From positions 1,302,001 to 1,366,000 of the forward strand of contig NC_068557.1 in the NCBI RefSeq assembly GCF_022201045.2: a stretch of DNA of 64,000 nt, read 5' to 3'. Of this stretch, positions 9,832-22,100 are shown in pieces. The notes beneath the pieces were generated by a model. The model saw only the letters and a program-made list of their open reading frames with translations. It made no database searches and was not told where the DNA came from. Within the stretch, counting starts at the first letter, position 1. Each line of letters starts with the position of its first letter. Origin of the DNA: Citrus sinensis (lineage: Eukaryota > Streptophyta > Magnoliopsida > Sapindales > Rutaceae). The position numbers and the translations under genes were made by a program.

Positions 9832-12760
9832 ATGGATTCTCAGTGGTTTAATCAAGCAGAAGCAACAAACATGAACGGCTGTGATCTCCAAAATGCTGGA
9901 AACAGAATTGATCTGACCCTGAAGTTAGGATTGCCTGATAGTAGTGATCATGAAAATCAGCATCTTCGTCATTTTGATCAAATGACCCCGTGTCATTCCA
10001 ACTTGAATATCGATGCTCTTAATTCTCATGAGGTAATTCTTTGTCCTATTGTTTCAAATTAAACGTACTTAGAATAATGAGATCTCTTATTAAAATCAAA
10101 AAGAAAAAAAATAAAATAATAGGTAATTCATTTCATGATTCGATTAATTGATCTAGATAGAGTGTCATGATTTTTAATTACATGCATAAAATTTAATTTG
10201 CACAGGCATTAGTGGAAAATTGAGCATAAACCAATTTCATGCTTATTTTTTCGTAATTAATCGATAAACCAATAGAGAAACAACCTTATGGTCACAGTTT
10301 AGTCAAGAAACTAAGTTTAATTAATTGTTTATCTTTGACTATGCACAAAGATAGGGTAAAAGCTTGTTTAGTCCCTATATTATGAGGTTAGTGTCCATTT
10401 AGTCCCTGTATTTTTAAAAACACCTCAAAACGTCCCTGCTACTAAATATTGACACTTATGCCATTATTTTTTATTATTTTTAACTTGCTTTTACAATATT
10501 ACATTTTTACAATAATGTTTCTTTTTTGGATATTAATAAAAAATTAAATTATCAAATTAAACTCAAAAATAAAATAAAAACAAAAAAGGTAAATATTAAT
10601 TTTTGTGGAAGCTCACGTATGTCTAAAAAATTAATATCGTAAAAAATTACATTATCAATTTTTGTAGAAAAATTAATATTTTAACTCAAGAGTGTGTTCC
10701 ACAAAAATTAATATATATATATTTATTTTATTTTATTTTTTGGTGTTAAACTGGTAATTTATTTTTTTCTTTTTAATAATGTCTAAAAAAATTATTATAA
10801 TAGGGTTATTTTTTTCTTTTTAATAATGTCTAAAAAATTATTATAATAGGGCAATATTATAAAAATAAGTTAAAAGGAACAAAAGATAATGGCAAAAGTG
10901 TCAATAATTTAATGGTAGGGATGATTTGAGGTATTTTTAAAAATATAGGGACTAAACGGGCACTAACTTCAAAATATAGGGACTAAACGAGCTTTTACCC
11001 CACAAAGATATGCTTCGTTACATATCCACGAGGATCTATGTATATTTTATTAATTGCGGCATCTTAGAATGATCTTAATTTAATTTTTGTAAATAACAAT
11101 TTTGAAATCTCTTTAGTATCATTGTTTTGGTAACCTCCTTCTAAAATCTCGCTAAACATGAACTTATGGTATGTAAACAAAGTCATCTTTACTGTTCTTT
11201 TGCATATTTGTTATTAACAGATAAGTTTTGACTGTCCACCATATATATGCAAGTTATTAATGCATTCTCAAGCAACTTATGGTATGTAAAGTAATTATGA
11301 TAAGTTGTTCAAAATCATTACATTGTTTATCGAAATTAATCATTTTCGTCCTCATGTTTCAAAGCACACCAAGTCTTCTCGTCATGAAAAAGATAAATGT
11401 AACTTTTAATTTTCTTAATTTTGTTGTTGTTGTTGTTTTACACATAAAATCAGAGGTACAATTGAACACAAAAAAAAAAAAAGGAAAAAATTATGATCAA
11501 TTAAAAAATTCATAAGTTTAAATTTAGGGGTAAAATAGCGTAACACAAAAAGTATTGAAAGTTAACAGAATTCTTCTATCGATAAGGGAATTTTAATGAG
11601 TTTAAAGTACTAAAGGAAAATTAGTTAATTTGCTGAAACAATAGGGTGTTTTTGAAAAACTTAGTGAAAAATGGAAACACTTGTGGATCTAACAACAATG
11701 TTGGACGGGGCTTCAAACAATTAATATAATGTTGTTGCTTATTATATATATGCAGGGAATGAATATGGCTAACAACAACATTGGCCAAGGCTTCAACCCC
11801 GGTGAAGTTGCATGGCAACCATCAAACTTCACTGAACAATATGTGCACTCAGATAATAATAATAATAATCACTACGGCTTAATCCCATTTCAAGGCTCCA
11901 CATCAATGGGGTCACCCCCGCTTCCTATCTACTATCCCCACAACATCAACAGCGTCAACAACTTCAACATAAACCCTAATCAAAATGTTCCGCTTGCAGC
12001 AGCAGCACCACCACCACCACCAATGAATGATTGCACGCTGCTCGACGTTCCTCCGCGGAGAGATGAACTAGAGGAGGGTTCATCATCAGCTGCAGCTCCA
12101 GCTAGAAGGAGAGCAACGGGCACGAGGAGGCCGCGTGGGGGGAGCATCATTGATCCTAACAAAAGATGCACCAATTACAATTGCAAAACCAGTGATACTC
12201 CAATGTGGCGTAGAGGCCCTCTTGGTCCCAAGGTGAGCTATCGATTTTCCTTACTAATAAAAGATAATTAAACAAAAATGTTCTTTTCAAAGGGCAAAAT
12301 TGTCAGAATAATTTTGCCTAGGCAGAACTCAGGCAATTTTGAACAAAAACAAGAACATTAGAGGGACAAAAAATAATTGTCTTTTTATAGATTTACAGAT
12401 GTTGCTAATGATTTCACTTTAAAAAAAAAAAAAAAACCGTTTCTTTGCTCCTTTTTGTCCTGTTTCTTAATTGAATGTCATTCCGCTTAAAATACTAATC
12501 AAATTGTTTTGTGTTAAACTTAGAATTGATACATTAAAATTTTCATCCAAATTGTTAATTACACTTAAAACTGAGATTATATTTCTATATCAAATTACTT
12601 TTTCATTACAGCTTGAAATAATCTTGTTTTAATTATTTGTATGTCTTCCTTTTTGCAGACTTTGTGCAATGCATGTGGGATCAAATATAGGAAAGAAGAG
12701 GAGAAGAGGCTGAAGGCAAAAGAAGCCAATAGTCAGAGCTCCAACACCGAGACTGATTAA
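9832..12760 (+). CDS. GATA zinc-finger transcription factor, copy A
   Basis: Three exons: 9832-10032, 11756-12232 and 12659-12760 (stop TAA), all phase 0, giving 259 residues. Exon 1 begins MDSQWFNQAEATNMNG and carries IDLTLKLGLP, a leucine-rich LxLxL-type stretch that could be an EAR-like repression motif (inference). Exons 2 and 3 form one zinc finger, CTNYNC-x18-CNAC, split by an intron right after GPLGPK, followed by a basic tail (KYRKEEEKRLKAKE). Plant GATA factors bind GATA sites in promoters in the nucleus. The first knuckle is C-x4-C instead of the usual C-x2-C. Intron 1 (1.7 kb) holds a Mutator-type MITE. The next gene downstream is its tandem paralog. The closest relatives are probably the small class B-like GATA genes, but I cannot assign an Arabidopsis ortholog with confidence. 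Confidence 0.85.
10354..11000. mobile_element. Mutator-type MITE in intron 1 of GATA copy A
   Basis: A 647 bp element with long terminal inverted repeats of about 110 bp, beginning gggtaaaagct and ending agcttttaccc, with the theme tttagtccctata repeated inside each arm. It is flanked by a perfect 10 bp target-site duplication, cacaaagata, at 10344-10353 and 11001-11010. Long inverted repeats with a 9-11 bp duplication define the Mutator superfamily. There is no transposase. I see no such element in the matching intron of the second GATA gene, so insertion probably followed the duplication. Confidence 0.85.
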
Positions 12761-14602
12761 TCAAGTTTATGGCGATAATCAGTGATTTTATAATAATCAA
12801 AGTTTGGCTCATCTGCTAACGGGATAGGTTCTATGTTGTGAAATTTAAAATTTGCTTTGAACTTGCCTCTTTTATCAACTCTTCATGCATAATATTGGAA
12901 AACTACAGCTAGACCCCAGAAGTGAATTCTCAAAACATGAACAAAATGGCATTTTAGGTTGTCACTCTATCATCAATTAATAAGTAAAGCACGAGAGCAA
13001 CGCACGCAGGACCCAAGTCATCAGCCCTAAAACAACGAGGTCCTACTATGTTTTGATGTTACTCGAAGTTATCAAAACTGAAGCACGTGTGAATGCAAGA
13101 GTCAATAAGGTTCCAACCTGTTTGATATTGAAGTACTGTATCTTTTAAATTATAATTATTGTGAAAAAATGTAATTAAGAAATAAAAGTTTATAGTGCAT
13201 ATCAAATTTGATTTTTAAAAGTAATTTTATCAAAAAATAATAAAGATATTATAAGTTTTTCATTATAAAAGTGGTGAATAAAATCAACTTAACTTCCAAT
13301 ATTTATCAAACATTTTAGTATTATAGCTACTCAACCTTAATACTAAATAGCAACTAAAAGTTGTTTTAAACTGTTATTTTTAGCTCTAAAATAAATTTAA
13401 ATTTTATAAGAGGAAAAATCCTATCATCTTTTTCTCTGTAATGTGTAGCTTTGTTGTAAAAAATACCAAATAGAATTTTACAGTAATGGTATAACAACAC
13501 AGCTACCATATATTCTACAGAGTTTATTATTAATATTACCCATTGAGAGGTAAGTAATTAATGACAACTTTTATTAACTTCCCAAAGCTTTACATGAAAC
13601 GAACAAATCCCTAATTTTGAAATTGCCATACACATTTTACCACTTGTAAGCAGTACGGCATAATTATGAACCTGCTGAAATTGTTGTGAAAAATTAAAAA
13701 AGAAAAAGAAATTATTCAGGAAATTTATGCTCAGCCGTTAGATTTAATGTATATATATCTTACAATAGTTCGATCAATAGATATTGGATTTAATTTTCAA
13801 TCCAGTTAACTTAAAAACAAAAATCATGAGCTAAGCACAAATTAAAATACCCTTCCTTCGAAATTCTCTATAGCTAAGTTTTGGCCCCTCTTTCTGATCC
13901 ATCATATAACTGTAGCTGTAAGTCTTTCTTTTATATATCTTCTTTTATTCTCCTTATCTTTCTTTCTTTTTCATTCATATAATTAAATTTTCTCAGGGGT
14001 GAACTTTCACATTTAATTTACAAAATTTGTAAGAATATATGAATATATCTCTATTATAAAAACAACTCTATTTCTCCTTTTATCGAATTAATTTTCTTAT
14101 CTATTATTTTCCTTCGAATAATCATCTAGCTCCCTTTTTTTTTTTTTAAAAAAAAATTATATATCATTTTCAATTGACGAACAAAAGTTAATACACATAC
14201 GGTTTATACATATTTAAAGTAGTTTCATGTATTTTATTATAACATGGTTAAATATTCTCATCTATGGTTAGGAACATAATCTCCATAGAAAAATTTAGAT
14301 TACTGATGAATGAATTAAAATATTCTATTTCCTTCCATCTTCTTATCTAATTAATGATGGTTTTTTGTTTTCTAATCACTTAAAAAGCGTGTCTTAGTGT
14401 CTACATGTCTATTTGTAGCATATGTGTCAGTCTTCTCTCTCTCTCAATGGTTGATAAGAGCTTCAGTTTCATATATAAAATTCATGCATGAACAAATTAT
14501 TTGACTTCATTTCTCTCTCTTTCTCTCTACCTAGATAGTTCATTTTTGGACTGTAAGAAGTTGTTTTTGCTCTCAGAAAACAAAGCAATTGATCAGTTGA
14601 TC

Positions 14603-14605
14603 GTG
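14603..14605 (+). other. Lost ancestral start codon (ATG to GTG) in GATA copy B
   Basis: The sequence gatcGTGGATcctcagtgg aligns with the start of copy A (atcATGGATtctcagtgg), so the ancestral ATG is GTG here. The frame upstream has no in-frame ATG back to about 14.5 kb. The next in-frame ATG is 14642, matching an internal methionine of copy A (NMNG / KMNG). Confidence 0.7.
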
Positions 14606-14641
14606 GATCCTCAGTGGCTCAATCAGGAAGCAGCAACCAAA

Positions 14642-17600
14642 ATGAACGGCTATGATCAGAACAATGATGATGGAAACACAATTGATCTGACCTTGAAGTT
14701 AGGGCTACCTAATAGTGATAACGAAAATCAGCATCATAATTCTCATGAGGTAATTCTTTGTCCTATACATTCCTTAATTATGTGTCCAGATAATATGATC
14801 TATCATTAAATTGAATTTAAAAATGAAAATTTGAACATAATCTTCAGGATATTAAAATTTAATATTAGTCTTCATTTTTTAAATTATGATTTCTTGATTA
14901 AACCAATCAAAAAAGTAACAGAGAAATAATATTTTTCTTTTGTAATTTTGTTAAGAAATGAAGATTAATTAATGGTTGATCAATCAATATGCAAAAAAGA
15001 AGCTTCACTTCATTTACATGATAATCTATATCTCTTAGATTGCGGCATCTAATTAGAATGATCTCATTATTGATTTAATTTTTACTAAATAGTGATTATC
15101 AAATCTGTTTAGATCCATTATTTTGGTAATCTTGTTGTAAAATCTTAATTATACGTGAACTGATGGTATGTATATAATTGTCATCTTTGTTGGTTTTTCC
15201 TTCCCTTTTTAGTTTCATTATTCGGCTGCGTAATTGGTATTAACACATTAGATTGACTGCTCCATATTGATCACGTGATTAATGACTTCTTAAGCAACTA
15301 TTTTTTTCTTCAATTTTTTTTTTTGGATCATCATTTTCATCTGTGAAAATGACAAATTTATTGACAAATTTTAGCAGCATCCCTACTACGCTGCTACATA
15401 CTATTACCAAAAATTTGGGGGTTGCATTGACGTTTGTCAAATGATTAAAAGTAAATGCTTAAATAGTATTTTTTATCAAGGACGGAGTTACTACAGGCCA
15501 ATAGCGGCTCGACCACTAGGCAACTTAAGCGGTTGCCTAGGGCCTTGTTTTACATGAAGACCCTATAAAATAATTATTTTGTATACAAAAGAAGAAAGTG
15601 AATTTAAAATTCATTATCATTCATTTAATTTCTTATTATTTTGTAATTATGTTTTCCTAAATAAACTATTAAATTCTTATAAAATTTATTTAATATAGTA
15701 ATTAGTAGTTTTAATTCATACAAAACTGATAAATTAATAGTTTCAATCCTACAAATTCTCTATTTCATTGTTATAATTAATATGTTATAATTAAAAAGTT
15801 TTATATTCATTTTAAACCTTATAAAAGCCCCAATTTTATTACTTATCCATTAAATTTTTCTTCCAACAATCAAGACACAATATATTCTTAGTGTTTGAGA
15901 GAAAGAAAGAGAGGAAAAAAAGTCCTACTTCCTCTACTTTCTACTCAAGAAGAAAGAAAAAATCTAATAGTTTTCTCTATTCTCTATGACTATTGGTCAT
16001 TACTCAAATCCTCAAACAATTAATATAAAGATAAAGTTAATTTATGATTTCATCTCAAATTTCAGATTTTATCTTTTTATTATTCTCTTAGTTAGTTGTG
16101 TTATCTATTTGTTCTTATTTCTTTTTAATATATTCTTTTATTCATCTACTTTTTTTTTGTGTACTTGTTTTATCTATTTTGAAGTAAAGTTTATAGAAAA
16201 ACTTTAAAAATAGAAGAATAGAAAAATTAATGTAATCTAGAAAAGGAGTAATAAAAAGGATGTAAATTGAGTTAGAACAACAATAAGTGAAAATTTTATA
16301 CTTGAATTAAAATTTCACGGATTAGCAATAGTAGAATAAAATTTTATTTAATGTTTTACATTTTAGAGTGTTTAAAGAATTGATTTTCAATAAATAATAT
16401 ATAACTAATATATATATATATATTGTTCTAAATTTTAAGAAGAACTAATTAAAATTATTTGCCTAAGGCCCTAAACATGATTGAGCCGGTCCTGATAAGG
16501 CTTTAGGTTAATTTTATTCGTAACTTTGTCTCCTATAGCTTAAAAATTATTACTAGCCCAAGCTTGTAATCTCTTACTAGAATTTGGCCCCTCTTACTTT
16601 ACAATTTTGATAGTTCTTGCCCTGTAACTTTATAAGCCTAGATTCGTAGGCTGTCTAGACTTTGGTCTCTCTAACCTTGATCAACTTCACATTTAGTTTC
16701 CCAGTTCTAGCTTCGTTATATATATATATATATACACTTAAAGCATCATTACCTAAAATAAAATACTAAGTATCAACTCTTGTTTAAAGAGCTATGGGTT
16801 AATAACATTAAATCCTACAATTTTTTTCTAACTTTAATCATCTCACTTTATGAACTATGACACTAAGTTAAATAAATGAGAGAGAAAAAAATTATGCCTT
16901 GTTTTGGATCATAATTTTAAGTTACAATAACTCAAACTTAATAATATTTATTGTGAATAAATTTTTTAATTCCAATAACTTGAACCTAATAGTAGTTCTG
17001 TTAATAATATAAACATGGGAGAAACTAAAATTTTAGTTCACTATATGTTATAATAGAGAATTTATAAACTGGAACAGGTTATCACATAAAATCTGTAAAA
17101 GTGAGGAGGCCTGCGGCAGGTTCATAATGAAAAACTATATAGATTGTTTGCATATAACAATAATATGTAAAACTGAATGGGCCAAACAAAGAATGCAGTT
17201 TCTTTAACCCTTAAATTTTATCAGATATTCAAAACTCTCTCTCCCTCTCTCTCTCTTTATATATATGCTTACATATCCGAGATTAAAATTAGAATTAAAA
17301 TCTAAAATATATTTATAATGTTGTAAATGAGTTTACAACATTGTAAAAATTAATTTATAATGTCGTAAATCTGAGTTGGATTTTAATCTTGACTTTAATT
17401 CCGAATTAAAAAATTTTCTTATATGTATTTGTATATTTCTTTTAGTGAGTAGTTTTTCTAACATTTTCATTGTCTATATACAGAGAATAAATAACTATGA
17501 AATGGTGAACGAAGGAATGAACAGTAACGCAAACGTTGGACAAAGGTTCAATCCCAACGAAATTGCGTGGCCACAACCAAACTTGAGCAGCCAACATAGC

Positions 17601-18102
17601 CAGGCACAATATATGTACCCAAATAATGGTTATGGCTTTAGCACATTTCCTGCAGGCTCTTCTTCAATGGGATCACAACTTCCTAACTCTCCTCTTAACT
17701 ACAACAACGTAAGCATTAACCCTGATAATAATCTTCAGCATGCAGCAGCAGCATCAGCGCTGGCATCGATGAAAGGTTACACACTCATCAACGTTCCGGC
17801 GTCTAGAAACCAGCAGCTGGGCACTACTGCAAGCTCGTCAGCTGCAGCTTCAGCTCCAAGGGGAGCAGCAGGCATTCCGAGGCCGCATGGGTATCCTTAT
17901 AAAAGATGCACTAATTATAATTGCAATACTAATGATACTCCAATGTGGCGTAGAGGCCCTCTTGGCCCCAAGGTCAGTAAATTATTGCATATTATTGTCA
18001 TTATTTCTATTTGTAGACTTGAAAACAGTTATTCTTTGATGCATTCGCATACATACAAAGTTACGGTGCAAAATTAGTTTTTTGGAAAATTTTCTGGATG
18101 CT

Positions 18103-18133
<31 letters not shown>

Positions 18134-18681
18134 TAACCGGATCATTTCTTGGAATCTTTTCGCATCTGTTGGTTCAAAATACATATGCCAAGAATATAAC
18201 AAATAAAAGTATATATACATTCAAAGCATCCAAGATTTTCTTAAACTATACAGCGAATAAAATTTGACACTATTATGGAGTCCAACGAGAATTTGATAAT
18301 TATTTTTCTTATCACCAATATTAATACTCACTAATAATAAATGTCATCTGCCATATCATTTGTGATGGAATATGCACAAAAATTATTCATTAAGTATATT
18401 TATATCTTCGAGAAAGATTAATTATGAGTAGTTACATTAAATCTACAGTTTTGATACGTTAAACTTGCACATGGACAGCCAATCTCGAAACTTGTACAAC
18501 ACCTTGTGCCCATGTACGTAAATTAGAGCTTCAAGTAGTGTTTTTAATCCTATGAATTTCCTATTTTCAGACCCTCTGCAACGCCTGTGGGATCAAGTAC
18601 AGAAAAGAGGAGGAGAAAAGGAAGGCAAAGGAAACAGAGACATCAAATATTGATCAGAACTCCAACAACCAAACTACTTGA
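14642..18681 (+). CDS. GATA zinc-finger transcription factor, copy B
   Basis: Tandem paralog of the previous gene. Exons 14642-14749, 17484-17972 and 18571-18681 (stop TGA), all phase 0, give 235 residues from the first usable ATG. Compared with copy A it lacks the first 13 residues because the ancestral ATG is now GTG. It keeps IDLTLKLGLPNS in exon 1, the GQRFNPNEIAWP region, alanine-rich and serine-rich linkers, and the split finger CTNYNC-x18-CNAC with the tail KYRKEEEKRKAKE. All four zinc ligands are intact, so DNA binding is probably preserved. Intron 1 is 2.7 kb and holds a probable inserted element. Whether a non-ATG start or an alternative first exon is used cannot be seen. It converges with the CCCH-KH gene, 425 bp stop to stop. 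Confidence 0.78.
15477..16497. mobile_element. Probable non-autonomous element in intron 1 of GATA copy B
   Basis: About 1 kb bounded by atcaaggacggagttacta...gcggttgcctagggcc on the left and, inverted on the right, ggcctaaggc-type sequence followed by gagccggtcctgat. The ends match only partly (tatca-ggac and the gcct-a-gggcc block), and no clear target duplication was found. The interior is AT-rich; a 73-codon frame at 15986-16207 has no recognisable product. The same intron of copy A lacks it. Confidence 0.45.
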
Positions 18682-19106
18682 GAGGAATTATTGATTTTAG
18701 TCAATTTTGTACCAAAGCTACCCATGCCTTATCTGTGAAATGGGATTGAAGTTAGCTTTTATGTTTTGTGTGCTAAAACTGTTTGCTTTTCAGCTACTTC
18801 GTCGCTTTTATAATGCTTCTGACTATTTTTCAAGTTATCAATCGATTTCTTGTGCTTGCACAATGCTCTACTAGTATTCTACCTGTTAAAAGCAACATAA
18901 ACAATATGAAAATATAAACTAGAAAGTCTCACATAAAACAAATACACTAAAAAAATTAATAAGAAAGAAACTAACTCTTGTGCATCTGCAGTATGTCTAA
19001 TTTTTGCATCCGAAAAAGCAAAACTTAATAGACACGCCAAATACAAAGGCTATGACAACAAATTAGTCCTAACACATAAAGGGAACAAGATGAAACAAAA
19101 GCAAGG

Positions 19107-22100
19107 TCATATCACTGATTTGCGCAATTCCTCAGATCCGTGTGCAAAGTGGCACCTATCGCCGAAGGTACAAGACCCTTTTGCAAAGTTCTCACAGAGC
19201 TTCGTCTTGAAGTTGTTTGACTGAGAAGAGGAATTTGACTTCATTGAATGTCCAGAACCAGAACCAACATTTACGATTAACTCACGAACCATAGCACTGG
19301 CTTGCTTGATCTGATCGAATGTCCCCTCAAGCTCAATGTTCCTTAAGTTGGGATCAACCTCATGATCTCTGATGGAAAGCTTGGCTCCGGTAAGGCGACA
19401 GATTTGCTTGGAGTTCACACCATTTTTGCCAATGATAGCTCCTGCAAGCTTAGCGTCAATGCTAATCTTAGCAGTGGCCGAGGCCCCAAAACTGGCTGCA
19501 GCTCCCAGTGATTGTGGAGGAGGCTCAAGCCGACCACCCATCCTGCCATGCATCGGTCCTCCCATGGCACGAGGATCTTCATAGGATGGCACAGTTGGCC
19601 TGCCAAGCTCCCATTCACCATGAGCAAAATGGCATTTATCGCCAAACTTGCAACCTTCAGCTGAGTTGTATTTGTTGCACAAACGAGATTTCACAGCTGG
19701 GGGAGATGAGCCATCTGGAAAGGATGGTGGGGCTCCTGAATTTCTAGGAGGTGGTGGTGGATGAGCAGGGGTGCCACCAAGATTCAGCATCTGGGAGACA
19801 GCTTTGAAACCACCAGGAACGTAATGCAAGAAGTGACATCCCTCTCCGAAAGGGCACCCAGAAGTACTGCAAAACCAACAAAACAGGTGTGTAAGAGACT
19901 CCACAGGATACAAATGCATTTGGGAAATTCCGTTGTTACAAGCCATTCTAATCATATATCTAAAACAGAATACTTTAAAAAATTAAATAAATTACAACTA
20001 TAATTAAAAAAAAAAAAAAGTAACAAGTGAAGGTTGAAAAAGTTACTATTTATTGCATTAAAATTGAACAATAGAACTAACTGGACTCATAATCCATTAA
20101 TTATAAGCACTAAAGCTAATGTAACACATCTACCACTATATTTGAAGATAAAGGGGCAAACATTGCACTGATGACTGAGGGAACTCTGTAGTAAACATAT
20201 AATAAAATAACTAGAAGCATATGACACAAGATACTAATAATATCTCTCTCTCTCATGAAAGCCTTCTTTCTTGAAAGTGCTCATAAAAATGTTTAATAGT
20301 CCATTACCAACTATATAGTCACATCTGTTGGCACATTGCTTTAGGTAAGGCTAATGGATTATTAATAAGTTCAGCAAGGATACTAACAAAAGTCAAAAAC
20401 CCTCTGCCTTGCCAGAAACTAGATCCCAACAATTACGGCACTTAGGTTCCCCAAAATCAAAAAATCACCGACAAGTTTAGAATACAACCATTTAAGTGTG
20501 TTCAAATAACTCGAAGCAAAGGGATGCTCATTGATCTCCATACAACATACAACAAAATTAGTCAACTTTCACTCACTTTTTCCAAAATGTTCTTTTCCCA
20601 TCCAGTATTGTTTATCACAAAATCTTTGCAACCCCTAACTTTCCTTTATTTTCCTTATAACAAGTAAGAATTCACCAACTCTCTTTCAGCTTTCCCTACC
20701 ACCCTATTACGATATCCCCTTTATTTATATCAATTTCATAGGTAACATGCACAGACTTTTCCTCATGGTACAATCACAGATGATTTTCTATATATTCACA
20801 CGAACCCCTTAAAACTCATATGGTAATCATTCATGACCACACACAACTATTAGAACTCCACCATACCAGAACCATCGGCACCTTCTCCAAGCTCAAACTC
20901 ATAAATGATAGGTCCAGAATATTAGTCACTTTCAGAGATCTCCTACAATTGTTTAATCTTTTTACCTGCATTTTTATGAAATATTTCAACCTCAATGTTT
21001 GGTTTATTCATGCAATTCACTGAAAGAGCATCATCAACAAACAGCAAGCCCAATCCACAAAATATGTTGGAAGATTTAACCTTAGCCACAACTATCCCAT
21101 TATTTTTAAGGCCCCATCCCGCACATCAATGTGAACATGATTTACCAAGAAATTCACTGGTGTTCTCCATTAGTCAGCAGAATAAGACAAGTCACTGTAA
21201 CTTGACTATACCATCACAAAAGCATATCATACCTCCCTTCTATTAGTCTTTCCTAATCCAACCGCCAATTAATCCTTACATAGGTGAAAATCAGAAAATT
21301 TTGAATGTTACCGTCCAATATAAGACAAGCAAGAGCCCACATCATATTCTTCATTATATCATGTTCCCACAAAGTTTCATACAAACATCATTCGTTGACA
21401 AAGATACTACTGTAAATAATGCAATCATGTTACGATAAATCATATTCAGTAGCAGATCAACATATACATTCAACAAATTTGAGATAAATAAACTTCCCTA
21501 AATATGGATTGAGCATTCACGTAACTTTTGAGACATAAGCAATTCACAAATTAACTATTCAAAGATAACCTGAAATCTTCCAATACCAGAAGAAAGAGCT
21601 CATTTTTAAAATATATAGACACGAGGATAAAAATGCACAGGGCTCAAGTGATCTTAATAGCCATAGAGAAAAAACGGATTATATTATTCCCAGTTGAAAG
21701 CCTTAAGTAATTCTAAGCAAAAGGCATTAAGAAAAATGTTGCTTTAAACTTTCAATAAGAAATCACAGTAGTAACTTTTATAATAGAAAAAATAAAGAAG
21801 ACAGAACACCTAAAATTCTAAACAATAGTTTAGGTGATAAATAGCCATTATTGCATGGGAAAATCATAAATTGTTAAATAAACACATGGCATGCATTAAT
21901 TGAAGAAGTTTTTGGATCTCAAAGCACAAGCATACGTTTAATCCATCAAATACTTCACCAAATTTACTGGAAAGTCTTATCTAATTCCACATTAGAACCA
22001 TTTAAACTGCTAAAATATATAAATAAAAAATGAGAGAAATTATCAAAAGACAAAATATTTCAGTCCAGTAAAAGCATCTTGACTCAAAACAAGACTGGCA

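Larger units (their letters stand above)
8500..18800 (+). repeat. Tandem segmental duplication carrying the GATA pair
   Basis: Two head-to-tail units of about 5 kb (roughly 8.5-13.8 and 13.85-18.8 kb) share promoter-proximal sequence, exon 1, the exon 2 3' end and exon 3, in the same order and intron phases. Introns have diverged and taken separate insertions. Unit edges are approximate because similarity fades into AT-rich sequence. Confidence 0.65.

Noticed and set aside
11980..12174. Minus-strand frame over GATA copy A exon 2
   Set aside because: Shadow of the alanine/proline-rich linker of the real exon.
19372..19747. Open frames on the plus strand over the CCCH-KH gene
   Set aside because: They are antisense to an exon with three zinc fingers and a KH domain; openness is due to the coding strand's composition.
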